Assembly (NCBI RefSeq): GCF_002218065.1
Contig: NZ_BDUB01000001.1
Location: 259,567 to 323,566, forward strand
Direction: 5' to 3'
Source of the DNA: Nodularia sp. NIES-3585
Lineage (GTDB): Bacteria; Cyanobacteriota; Cyanobacteriia; Cyanobacteriales; Nostocaceae
Length of the DNA stretch: 64,000 nt
Below, in pieces: positions 56,385 through 64,000 of the stretch. The position numbers and the translations under genes are program-made. The notes under the pieces were generated by a model, which saw nothing but the letters and a program-made list of their open reading frames with translations, was not told the origin of the DNA and did no database searches. Within the stretch, counting starts at the first letter, position 1. Each line of letters begins with the position of its first letter.

Positions 56385-57413
56385 ATGACTGATGAGAAAG
56401 AAACTGCAATTGCAGGTATATATGAAGTATGTATTGGCGTTCCAGATCCAATTTTTGCCATTCAATATTGGGAGCAATTTGGCTACCGCATCGGACAAGT
56501 CGGTGAATTAGCCGCAGATGCAGCTTATCAATTATATGGAGTTAATTCTTCTGTACGTTCCATTCGCCTGAATCACCAAAATGCAGATCATGGTTTAATT
56601 AGGTTGATGGTTTGGCAAAAGCCCACGAATCAGGGATTGGGGTTAGAGTCGATGAAGGTGAAGGGGAATCGCTGGGCGACAACTTTAACTGCTGATATTT
56701 TAACTATTTTAAATCATGCAGAGGATGCAAAGGCCGGACGTTGGGCGATTAGATATACCAATCCGCACTGGGAAGTCATCTACAACAAAGAGCGAAAAAG
56801 CCGACCGTTTACAGACGCTGCGGTGGGAGTGCGAGAAATGTTATTATTGCAACCCTTAACTCGACAAGTTTTATTTCAAAGGTTTGGCTATACATTGCCA
56901 GATTACGGACAAATTAATCATAATGCTGCTTTCAAAACTAGCCAGTGTACTCACATGGGTCTGATTGTGCAGGATGATAGCAAACAAATTCTGAAATTTT
57001 ATGAAGAAGTTTTAGGCTTGCTGCGTGTCCGGGATGATGTGGAAACTAGCTATGAATCTTCACCAGCCGGACGAGAAATGTTTGACCTCAAACCGGGTGA
57101 AAAGTTTATTGTCACAGCCTTTGACGACCCTCGTTCCTCCAAGACTGACTTAATGGCGGCGCGCAGTGGTAGACTTTACATCATTCGATTTCCAGAAGCG
57201 ATGAATTTAGAATCTCGCTTTGAGTCATCACAACCGGGTTGCTTAGGAATTTCACTGTATACATATCGTGCGCGTGATATCCAAGAGTATTGCGATCGCA
57301 TTCAAGCCAGTTCAGTCATGAAGTATACTAACATCATCGAAAATGAGTTTAGAGAAAAAAGTTTTTCCTTTGTTGCACCAGATGGCTACTTCTGGAATTT
57401 GCTAGAACGTTGA
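56385..57413 (+). CDS. Two-domain VOC superfamily protein
   Basis: 342 residues holding two vicinal-oxygen-chelate domains: IYEVCIGVPDPIFAIQYWEQ (first) and CTHMGLIVQDDSKQILKFYE (second), ending FSFVAPDGYFWNLLER. The start at 56385 (MTDEKETA) is chosen; the frame upstream runs through repeat-like sequence. The type resembles extradiol-dioxygenase/glyoxalase-like proteins; the enzymatic role is unknown. Confidence 0.75.
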   Translation: MTDEKETAIAGIYEVCIGVPDPIFAIQYWEQFGYRIGQVGELAADAAYQLYGVNSSVRSIRLNHQNADHGLIRLMVWQKPTNQGLGLESMKVKGNRWATTLTADILTILNHAEDAKAGRWAIRYTNPHWEVIYNKERKSRPFTDAAVGVREMLLLQPLTRQVLFQRFGYTLPDYGQINHNAAFKTSQCTHMGLIVQDDSKQILKFYEEVLGLLRVRDDVETSYESSPAGREMFDLKPGEKFIVTAFDDPRSSKTDLMAARSGRLYIIRFPEAMNLESRFESSQPGCLGISLYTYRARDIQEYCDRIQASSVMKYTNIIENEFREKSFSFVAPDGYFWNLLER

Positions 57414-57524
57414 GACAGAGCGGCGAACAGGTGAAAAGTCTAAAATTGTTCGACTTCCCTCTCAACCCGGAAAGCAAGTCGGAATTATGGAATATGTACC
57501 AATAACCGACCCAAAAATTTTGCT

Positions 57525-58067
57525 GTGCTAATGAGAAATTCGACTGCGACGATTGTCATCACATCTTCTTTGCTGATATCTGGATTCATAGCTTCTCAAG
57601 CCTTGTCTTCTTTAGCAGATAATAGCGCAGTGTCTTCTCAATCAATCTCTCAGTTAAGCAATACTAGACCAATTACTGCCAGTAAAGCTGAGTTTGGCGT
57701 GCTGAGAGTTGACTCCAAAGGCCAAAGTAACTTTACTCCCACCACTAGAGTAGTACTGTATCAGGGTGGTAAATACGGGTGGCGGATAAAACTGAATAAT
57801 TACAAAGGTAAAGTAACATGGCGAGAAATTCTGCGATTACCAAAACCGCCAGAAACCTGGGCTACAGACGATGGTGAAAGCTTGTCATTATCATCCGATG
57901 GCATTGAAGCCGTAACAAACCGTACAGAAGTTACATTTGATGGCACAATTGAGAATTTCTGGACAATGGTTCCTGGAGATCCTGGAGGTAAGCATCAAAT
58001 ACAGGTTTACATCGATAACCGTCTTGTTGGTTCCTTCGATTTTGAAGTAGTTTCTCTAAGAAAATAA
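57525..58067 (+). CDS. Exported protein of unknown function
   Basis: 180 residues with an N-terminal signal-like segment (ATIVITSSLLISGFIASQAL, cleavage perhaps near SLA-DN). The mature part has no recognised family but an ordered core (VLYQGGKYGWRIKLNNYKGK, VTWREILRLPKPPETWATDD, HQIQVYIDNRLVGSFDFEVV) that looks beta-rich. GTG at 57525 or ATG at 57531 may start it. Just upstream, 57425-57529 is an open stretch (KSKIVRLPSQPGKQVGIMEY) without a start codon, possibly a gene relic. Confidence 0.65.
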   Translation: MLMRNSTATIVITSSLLISGFIASQALSSLADNSAVSSQSISQLSNTRPITASKAEFGVLRVDSKGQSNFTPTTRVVLYQGGKYGWRIKLNNYKGKVTWREILRLPKPPETWATDDGESLSLSSDGIEAVTNRTEVTFDGTIENFWTMVPGDPGGKHQIQVYIDNRLVGSFDFEVVSLRK

Positions 58068-58127
58068 TCATCGCCAACCTCCGCGTTCCTTTGCGCTTAA
58101 CTCCGCGCCCCTCTGCGTTTAAAACCA

Positions 58128-58538
58128 TTGCAGACTATCCTAGAAACAGAGCTTTCATCAAAGAAACTCATGGATGCTAACGAATTACAGCGACTTTATA
58201 ACTCAGGACAGAGGTATTTTCCCGCCGCCAAGTTAACTGGAGCCAAGCTAATTGCCGCCTACTTACCTGGAATCAACTTATGGGGAGCAGACTTAAGTCG
58301 AGCTAACCTAGCTAAAGCCAAACTTTGGGGAGCAGACTTAAGTCGAGCTAACCTAGCCAAAGCCAACTTAACTAAAGCGAACTTGTCTGGCGTTAAATTA
58401 AATGAGGCAAATCTTCGGGGAGCAAAACTCAATTTTGCTAAATTTTATGGTGCTGATCTAAGTGGGGCTTACTACGATGAAAGCACCCGATTTTCTCAAG
58501 GTTTTGACCCCAAAAGTCAAAATATGCAGAAAATTTAA
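58128..58538 (+). CDS. Short pentapeptide repeat protein with internal duplication
   Basis: 136 residues: a short N-terminal helix (ANELQRLYNSGQRYF) and about 13 pentapeptides (NLWGADLSRANLAKAKLWGA). A 45-bp unit is tandemly duplicated almost exactly (from 58281 and from 58326), showing recent growth of the repeat. Its stop overlaps the convergent DUF1838 gene by 4 bp. Role unknown. Confidence 0.85.
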   Translation: MQTILETELSSKKLMDANELQRLYNSGQRYFPAAKLTGAKLIAAYLPGINLWGADLSRANLAKAKLWGADLSRANLAKANLTKANLSGVKLNEANLRGAKLNFAKFYGADLSGAYYDESTRFSQGFDPKSQNMQKI

Positions 58539-59350
58539 AGCTCCTCTGCTTCGGGAAGAGGAAAAATTTCCCCCGCCAAGTAAGCTGGAAAATGTTTTTG
58601 GAAGTAAAGCCAAGAGGTCATATCTTCCCCGTCTAAAACTGCCTTTGGGGCTTGCTTGTATAGAGGAACGCGGGTATTAATTTCATCTTGAAGCAACTGG
58701 GGTAATTCTGTGAAACCATTGACTTTACCGCCTGAAGCACTGTAAATGAGATAACCAGAGCGGTCGCCCATTTTCATCCAGGGTAACCATTGACCGATTC
58801 TATCCCAACTGAGTCTCAGTTGAGACACTGAATCTAGTTCTGAGTTAAATAAATCTCCTGTTGGTACAGCTAATTTAAATAGTTCCGTGGCTTGATAAAT
58901 TGGATATGGGCTATATTCAGCAAACTGGGGATCTTCTGCTAGTAGATTAGGATATGTGGGAAAAATATCAAAAACAAAAGTTGTAGTATCTCCCTCGACT
59001 TGTGCGGGAAATTTGCCTTCAAACTGCCCCTGCACCGGATTATTGGCAACGTGCATCACAGGGACTGTTTCACCTGTCCAAGGGTTCTCCCAGTGTCGCA
59101 GAATCTCGCCTGTTTGTGGATGAAGGTAGTAAGTTAGTTCTCTAGAAGTAAAATCCCAGCTATCTTCTGCTGTGGGAATGCATCTACTCACGCTAACTCC
59201 CGACATTTTAAACAGCAGTTTTCTTTTCTCACCAGGGATAAAACTGTAAATTTTACCTGTCCAAATCAGGAATGTAGATTTTGTAGGATCAAGAGAAGAA
59301 CGAGTTTTCACCCATTGCTGGGCATCTAATTCTTTAACTTCGGCAACCAT
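58535..59350 (-). CDS. DUF1838 family protein
   Basis: 271 residues, no signal or membrane segment, with family-like blocks (ELTYYLHPQTGEILRHWENP, LSWDRIGQWLPWMKMGDRSG, YLIYSASGGKVNGFTELPQL). DUF1838 has no known activity that I can state. The neighbouring AbrB-type gene on the same strand ends upstream at 60568 and stops 33 bp before this start, so the two may be co-transcribed. Confidence 0.75.
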   Translation of the reverse strand: MVAEVKELDAQQWVKTRSSLDPTKSTFLIWTGKIYSFIPGEKRKLLFKMSGVSVSRCIPTAEDSWDFTSRELTYYLHPQTGEILRHWENPWTGETVPVMHVANNPVQGQFEGKFPAQVEGDTTTFVFDIFPTYPNLLAEDPQFAEYSPYPIYQATELFKLAVPTGDLFNSELDSVSQLRLSWDRIGQWLPWMKMGDRSGYLIYSASGGKVNGFTELPQLLQDEINTRVPLYKQAPKAVLDGEDMTSWLYFQKHFPAYLAGEIFPLPEAEEL

Positions 59351-59383
59351 TTCCCCTCTCCTTAGTCATTAGTGATTGTTTGA

Positions 59384-60568
59384 TTAAACTGACTCTGACA
59401 ATTGCTGATCAAGACGGCGAAACAAAAATATCCACAGTGGTAGAGAACTATTAATAGCAATGAGTCGGACTAAATGACCAGTTGTGACAATTTCTACATT
59501 ATGATTTAATGCCAGTGAGACGAGAATCATTTCTGCCGCTCCTCCTGGTGCTGTCACTAACAGACAAGTTAACCAGTCCCAAGAGGTTAATTGCATGGCC
59601 AGCATAGCAGCGATCGCACCCGCGACGAGGGTCAAAGCTACAGACATAAAAGCATAACCTACAGCCCTTTTGCCAATATTAGGTTTATCTCCCCAATACT
59701 CACCAATAGTAATTCCCAGCAGCAGTTGACCTAATAACTTAATGAATGCTGGCGGAGTAAAATTTACATCATTTAAAACAGGTAGCCAATCGAGCAAATA
59801 ATTAAACCCTAGACCAACTATTAATGCACCAAAAAACTCGGCAGCTGGCATTTTACATAATCCAGCTAGATAAACTACCAATGTGGTAATTACTAGTGCT
59901 AAGAAAAGTAATCCGAGTTGAGATGGATCAAAACTCTGTAATTTCACGTTGACAGGTAAAGTTTGGGGGCTGAGAACAGGATCAACTGATGTCCGAGCAA
60001 TTAACGGAATCAGTAATACTACAGTGGTGACGCGAATTGCCTGAACTAAGGCTACAAGGGTGACATTTCTATTGTAGTCGGCGGCAATAGATGACATGAC
60101 TCCCACACCGCCCGGAACTGTCGCCAGCATTGACGTTAATAAATTGGTTTGACTCAAACGTGAGTATAAGTAGCCAATGCAACTACCACACAGCAGCATA
60201 AATAAAGTGAGAAAAATAAATATAGGAATACCAGAAGCCAGACTGGTTAAATCGCTATTGCTACTTGATGCACCGACAGTCAAGCCGACAAGTGCCATTC
60301 CCACCTTTCTCGCATTTCGATTAGGCTGGGGATAATATTTATATAAAATCCGACATCCCTGTAAAACTACTGCACCAGAGGCCAGTCCGCCAAATATCCA
60401 AGCAATTCCGCCTACGTGTAACTGAACTAAGACTAAACCCAAAGGTATTGCCAGCAAGAGTTCTAGACTGAGGATTACTAGCCTCACAGATAAATGTGAC
60501 TTGGTAATATTTTGTTTTTCATGAGTAGGTGACTCTGGGGTGGGAGTAACACTGAGGTTTTGATTCAT
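59384..60568 (-). CDS. AbrB-family membrane protein (putative transporter)
   Basis: 394 residues with a soluble N-terminal tail of about 27 and about ten hydrophobic segments in two duplicated halves, each with a Pro-Gly-Gly signature (ATVPGGVGVMSSIA and VTAPGGAAEMILVS). This is the AbrB duplication family sometimes annotated as ammonia monooxygenase; it is more likely a transporter. Substrate unknown. Not related to the AbrB transcription factors. Confidence 0.85.
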   Translation of the reverse strand: MNQNLSVTPTPESPTHEKQNITKSHLSVRLVILSLELLLAIPLGLVLVQLHVGGIAWIFGGLASGAVVLQGCRILYKYYPQPNRNARKVGMALVGLTVGASSSNSDLTSLASGIPIFIFLTLFMLLCGSCIGYLYSRLSQTNLLTSMLATVPGGVGVMSSIAADYNRNVTLVALVQAIRVTTVVLLIPLIARTSVDPVLSPQTLPVNVKLQSFDPSQLGLLFLALVITTLVVYLAGLCKMPAAEFFGALIVGLGFNYLLDWLPVLNDVNFTPPAFIKLLGQLLLGITIGEYWGDKPNIGKRAVGYAFMSVALTLVAGAIAAMLAMQLTSWDWLTCLLVTAPGGAAEMILVSLALNHNVEIVTTGHLVRLIAINSSLPLWIFLFRRLDQQLSESV

Positions 60569-60804
60569 CGAAAAGGGTTGTTTAAATTAATTCACATCTT
60601 GTACTCAAACTAGCGTAATTGCCTAGAACGCACATCTGCTAAAATCTGTGTTATGCAGGCAACAAAAGCCAGAAAAATCTGCTCATATCCCCCGACGTTG
60701 CCGGAACCGTTGGAAATGACTAATCCCCTGTTGCCCGTGCTTCTACCCCCTAACTGTGGCACAATAAAGAATTGTAATAAGAAAAATATTGTTAAGGTAA
60801 TTTA

Positions 60805-61929
60805 GTGACTCCAACTGCTCAATCCACGGCAAGTGCGCGTCGCGTGGTATTTCCATTTACGGCAATTGTGGGCCAGGAAGAAATGAAACTGGCGCTGCTG
60901 TTGAACGTGATTGATCCCAAAATCGGTGGTGTAATGATTATGGGCGATCGCGGTACCGGCAAATCCACGACTATCCGGGCGCTGGCTGATTTGTTACCAG
61001 AAATCCCCGTGGTTGCCAATGACCCCTTCAACAGTGACCCCAACGACCCCGACGTGATGAGTGATGAAGTTCGCCAAATGGTAGAACAAGGGGCGGAAAT
61101 TCCCATAGATCACAAAAAAGTTCAAATGGTAGACTTGCCATTGGGGGCTACAGAAGACCGAGTTTGCGGCACTATCGACATTGAGAAAGCTTTATCTGAA
61201 GGTGTGAAAGCTTTTGAGCCGGGATTGCTGGCTAAGGCTAACCGTGGCATTCTTTATGTAGATGAAGTCAATTTGCTAGACGACCACCTAGTAGACGTGC
61301 TGCTAGACTCCGCAGCTAGTGGTTGGAATACTGTAGAACGCGAAGGTATTTCTATTCGTCACCCAGCCCGTTTTGTGCTTGTAGGTTCTGGGAACCCTGA
61401 AGAAGGTGAACTGCGTCCCCAACTGCTAGACCGCTTTGGGATGCACGCCGAAATCCACACTGTCAAAGAACCAGCTTTGCGGGTACAAATTGTGGAACAA
61501 AGAGCGGAATTTGACCAAAATCCTCCCGTATTTCTGGAAAAATGCCAACCTGAACAAGAAGCATTGCAACAAAAAATTGTCAATGCTCAAAATTTGTTAC
61601 CATCCGTGACACTTGACTACGAGAAACGAGTCAAAATTTCGGAAATTTGCTCAGAACTAGATGTAGATGGTTTGCGTGGTGATATTGTTAGCAACCGCGC
61701 CGCCAAAGCATTAACTGCATTTGAAGGTCGTACTGAAGTCACCGTTGATGATATTAAACGTGTGATTACTTTATGTCTGCGTCACAGACTGCGGAAAGAC
61801 CCTTTAGAGTCAATTGATACTGGCTATAAGGTACAAAAAGCTTTTGCGCGGGTTTTTGGTTTGGAACCACCAGAAGATGATGCTGCACAAAAAAATGGTG
61901 TCGGTCAAAAGTTAGGTGCTAGAGGTTAA
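60805..61929 (+). CDS. chlI: Magnesium chelatase ATPase subunit I
   Basis: AAA+ subunit that, with ChlD and ChlH, inserts Mg2+ into protoporphyrin IX, the first step specific to chlorophyll. Walker A is GDRGTGKS (47-54); [16 protein letters not shown] is Walker [21 protein letters not shown] contains sensor 1 and the Arg finger region. GTG start at 60805; 374 residues. No other chl gene lies nearby. Confidence 0.97.
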   Translation: MTPTAQSTASARRVVFPFTAIVGQEEMKLALLLNVIDPKIGGVMIMGDRGTGKSTTIRALADLLPEIPVVANDPFNSDPNDPDVMSDEVRQMVEQGAEIPIDHKKVQMVDLPLGATEDRVCGTIDIEKALSEGVKAFEPGLLAKANRGILYVDEVNLLDDHLVDVLLDSAASGWNTVEREGISIRHPARFVLVGSGNPEEGELRPQLLDRFGMHAEIHTVKEPALRVQIVEQRAEFDQNPPVFLEKCQPEQEALQQKIVNAQNLLPSVTLDYEKRVKISEICSELDVDGLRGDIVSNRAAKALTAFEGRTEVTVDDIKRVITLCLRHRLRKDPLESIDTGYKVQKAFARVFGLEPPEDDAAQKNGVGQKLGARG

Positions 61930-62002
61930 CAATTATCAATGTTGAGTTGTGAAAAACTATTTCATAACTCAGCACTTTTTTGTGTAAAGAAGCAATTTAT
62001 TT

Positions 62003-62290
62003 ATGAGATTGTGGAATTCTTGGTTCAACAACTTTATTTTAGCTAGTCAATACAACCCACCCCGGTTTGTAGAGTTATTGATGCTCATGGTAGCGATCGC
62101 TAATTTAATCATAGCGACCATATTACCAGATATACCTTATTTAGTCTTGGGTTTGAGCCTAGTGGTGGGAGCATCTATTTCTATATTAGTACGGGAAGCG
62201 ATCGCGCCCTCTCCCCAAGCACGAGTTACCCAATTCACAGCATTATTATTGCTTTTGATTAGTATCTACGGTTTTGCTGATTTACTATAA
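62003..62290 (+). CDS. Small membrane protein of unknown function
   Basis: 95 residues with three hydrophobic segments (VELLMLMVAIANLIIATIL, IPYLVLGLSLVVGASISIL, FTALLLLLISIYGFADLL) separated by short polar turns. No family recognised. It follows chlI by 73 bp on the same strand and could share its transcript. Confidence 0.65.
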   Translation: MRLWNSWFNNFILASQYNPPRFVELLMLMVAIANLIIATILPDIPYLVLGLSLVVGASISILVREAIAPSPQARVTQFTALLLLLISIYGFADLL

Positions 62291-62580
62291 ATTATTTAAC
62301 AGAACTTGATTCAGAGATTGCTTTGCTTATACTGCCGAAGATGCTATCAAAGCAATTTTCTGTCAATAGTTTTCAGACATTCTCTCACACTGGTAAAGCT
62401 AAACTGTATTATCTGGTATTTTTAATAGGACTTACGCTCAAATTACGGAATAACGTTAGCGTAGCGTGCGCGTAGCGCATACCACACCAGACGCAGAGGA
62501 CACAGAAGAATAAGGGTTTGAAAGAGTTTTTGCGTAAGTCCTGTTTAAGTAGAAATTGGAATGTCATCAATAGACAACTG
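62291..62580. other. Intergenic region with dispersed repeats
   Basis: Holds GCGTAGCGTGCGCGTAGCGC (about 62457-62476) and a shortened CACAGAG-type repeat (62485-62530). No gene can be supported. Confidence 0.6.
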
Positions 62581-62608
62581 AAAACCCCGATGACTTTGAT
62601 ACCGGGGT
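62581..62608 (-). terminator. Terminator of the 62645-63004 gene
   Basis: On the minus strand, ACCCCGG and CGGGGT pair around a 12-base loop and are followed by TTTTC; about 37 bp downstream of the stop codon. Confidence 0.75.
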
Positions 62609-62644
62609 AGGGAAGCTTATATTAGTTATAATTACCTGGAAAGC

Positions 62645-63004
62645 TTAATTTTTACCTGTGACTTTATCTAAGAAATTCTGGACATTTTCTTCTACGGAAG
62701 TTGAACTTTGTGAATTTTCCGGATTCTTCATTTTGTCAATGTCAGCATCTCCCTGAACTTCATTCAGTCCTTTGTTGGATTTTTCTTGGACTTCATTCAA
62801 TTTCAGGGGGTTAGATTTAGCAACTTCGTCAGTTCTTCGTTGAGTTTCAAGAAGTTGTGTAGTGCCTTCTTGAGGATTACTTTGATAGCTACTGATGGCA
62901 AAAGCTGGTGATACGCTAGATAAAAATAGCAGCGTACAAGCAGAAGCCACAATTACAAAACGCACTGGGCGGAAAATAGATAAAACCAAATCAAAAATCT
63001 TCAT
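62645..63004 (-). CDS. Low-temperature-induced-like small secreted protein
   Basis: 119 residues: a basic N-terminus and hydrophobic segment (VRFVIVASACTLLFLSS, ending SPAFA) make a signal peptide; the mature 85 residues are hydrophilic and helical (LLETQRRTDEVAKSNPLKLN, EVQGDADIDKMKNPENSQSS, VEENVQNFLDKVTGK). The pattern resembles cyanobacterial proteins annotated as low-temperature-induced; that name is from memory. A terminator follows. Confidence 0.65.
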   Translation of the reverse strand: MKIFDLVLSIFRPVRFVIVASACTLLFLSSVSPAFAISSYQSNPQEGTTQLLETQRRTDEVAKSNPLKLNEVQEKSNKGLNEVQGDADIDKMKNPENSQSSTSVEENVQNFLDKVTGKN

Positions 63005-63367
63005 TTGTCATCCTCAATAACAGCTTCAACAACGCAAAATTTGCACATTCAAAGATAAATCAATGCCTTGATTCGTAAAAATTTGGCATTAAATTATGAA
63101 TCTGTACTTGTTTATTCCTTAAACTGTGAAATTGTGAATAAGTTTTTTTGGTATTTCAACTTTGAATTATCAAATTGTCAATACCTAATTAATCAGCAAA
63201 TTTCATCTTTTACAGTTTTACTTGTAAATGGCTCACATTTGTATCGACCTGTAGAATGAAATTTATTTTATTTATATTGGCAATAAAATCAATCTTTGGG
63301 GGGATCGCCTGAGATACGTAAGTAGGGACAATTCATGAATTGCTTCTACTTACGTATAATTCTGAGT
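63005..63367. other. AT-rich intergenic region
   Basis: 363 bp, very AT-rich, presumably holding the promoter of the preceding minus-strand gene. An open frame at 63068-63259 has no family features, no ribosome-binding site and is rejected. Nothing else stands out. Confidence 0.5.
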
Positions 63368-63805
63368 CTAAGAGTCATACCACTGGCTAATCATAGAATT
63401 TTCAGATTGGGCTTCTTGCCAAAGTTGATGCAAAAATACTTCAATGGGTACATCAGGCGACAAAGCCTCACCAATAGAATTGCGATCGCTGATAGTGGTG
63501 ACAAATAAACCCACCGCATCTTCAGAACCATCTGATAGCCAAAAACCCCTCAAAGTCACTTCCATATACTCACTATCACAAGCGCACAAGGTAATCATGT
63601 CACTGCGATCTGGTTTAACTTCAGCCTTGAGCGTCTCTATTCCTGGTAAATGAACAGGAAGCAAAAAGGAAGCAGTGCTGGATTCAACATACAGACTTTG
63701 CCCAACACGTAGGGCAAAAACCACTCGCTGCGCCACCCATTCCTCTAGTGACTGAGCTAGACACTCTAAATAACAGCTCCTCTGGGTGTAAGTTAATTTC
63801 AGCAT
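63368..63805 (-). CDS. Conserved cyanobacterial protein of unknown function
   Basis: 145 residues, soluble, alternating strands and helices (TYTQRSCYLECLAQSLEEWV, RVVFALRVGQSLYVESSTAS, PVHLPGIETLKAEVKPDRSD). I do not recognise the family; the frame is clean and has neighbour-like codon use. It is a single gene at the end of the window. Confidence 0.65.
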   Translation of the reverse strand: MLKLTYTQRSCYLECLAQSLEEWVAQRVVFALRVGQSLYVESSTASFLLPVHLPGIETLKAEVKPDRSDMITLCACDSEYMEVTLRGFWLSDGSEDAVGLFVTTISDRNSIGEALSPDVPIEVFLHQLWQEAQSENSMISQWYDS

Positions 63806-63881
63806 TCCTTATGCTCTCCTGTTATTCCAGGTTTGCTTGCACATCTGTTCCAAAACTGTATCGTCACAGTTGTTCGGTGAT

Positions 63882-63919
63882 CAAAAACCCCCGTTTCTCC
63901 TTTGGGTGAGTCGGGGGTT
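63882..63919 (-). terminator. Terminator for a gene entering from the right edge
   Basis: On the minus strand AACCCCCG (from 63919) pairs with CGGGGGTT (to 63886) and is followed by TTTTG. It lies upstream of the 63805 start and points leftwards, so it probably ends a minus-strand gene beyond 64000 whose last codons may be in 63946-64000. Confidence 0.65.
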
Positions 63920-64000
63920 GAAATTTAACCGCAAAATTTCCTAGTCTCACCTGGATAAAATATTCCTCAGCCCGTAGCTCACTACACTCATGCTGATCAA

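Noticed and set aside
63068-63259. A 63-residue frame in an AT-rich gap
   Set aside because: No ribosome-binding site, no family features, and composition as expected of random AT-rich DNA.

Overview
The window is chromosomal DNA from a cyanobacterium, most likely a filamentous member of the Nostocales (Nostoc/Anabaena/Nodularia relatives). Evidence seen directly: photosynthesis genes (two psaK, psb32, chlI, a cytochrome c6), the cyanobacterial alkane pair (acyl-ACP reductase and aldehyde-deformylating oxygenase), tocopherol genes, very frequent GCGATCGC (HIP1) octamers, several 7-bp tandem repeat tracts and many dispersed hairpin repeats typical of this group. The species cannot be fixed from the sequence alone.

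Layout. 0.1-9.1 kb: an MgtE-like transporter lacking CBS domains, cytochrome c6, small VOC and SnoaL-like proteins, a giant Ser/Thr kinase - AAA ATPase - GAF - histidine kinase, and an MIF-like tautomerase. 9.2-14.7 kb: cobM carrying a repeat-derived insertion, a free-standing small-RNA candidate, lgt, an IS200/IS605-like remnant, coaD with a long overlap into a coiled-coil gene, an atypical SDR, a MITE and a Uma2 gene. 14.9-15.9 kb: IS5-type element copy 1. 16-25 kb: psb32, the KtrA/KtrB potassium system, the tocopherol pair (methyltransferase, homogentisate phytyltransferase), a TPR protein, a pentapeptide protein and a lone sugar-type ABC permease. 25.3-31.1 kb: alkane and acyl-lipid block ado-aar-accA-SDR, then folE and trpF. 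31.2-33.6 kb: two psaK paralogues and a site-2 protease. 33.7-35.0 kb: IS copy 2, inverted and identical in transposase sequence to copy 1, which splits a small membrane-protein gene. 35.2-37.8 kb: lipoate ligase family, YbjN-like protein, Rieske oxygenase. 37.8-41 kb: an accessory block with a nonsense-mutated HigB-type toxin beside an intact HigA-type antitoxin, a MazF/PemK pair, a second Uma2 gene and a 14-repeat CRISPR array with no cas gene nearby. 41.2-64 kb: a zinc-ribbon Ser/Thr kinase, ligA, an Eis-like acetyltransferase, an EamA exporter, a Crp/Fnr regulator, truB, a ParA-like ATPase, an SASA esterase, a TonB-dependent receptor, a CHASE2-Ser/Thr kinase, small VOC/pentapeptide/DUF1838 proteins, an AbrB-type membrane protein, chlI, and a low-temperature-induced-like secreted protein.

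How genes work together: accA supplies malonyl-CoA for fatty acid synthesis, Aar reduces acyl-ACP to aldehyde, and Ado turns it into alkane; KtrB is the membrane channel gated by KtrA; the phytyltransferase and methyltransferase act at the start and end of tocopherol synthesis. The less ordinary content is the sRNA candidate, mobile repeats that have entered coding sequence or supplied stop codons, the IS-split gene whose original frame can be rebuilt, and the partly decayed toxin-antitoxin/CRISPR block.
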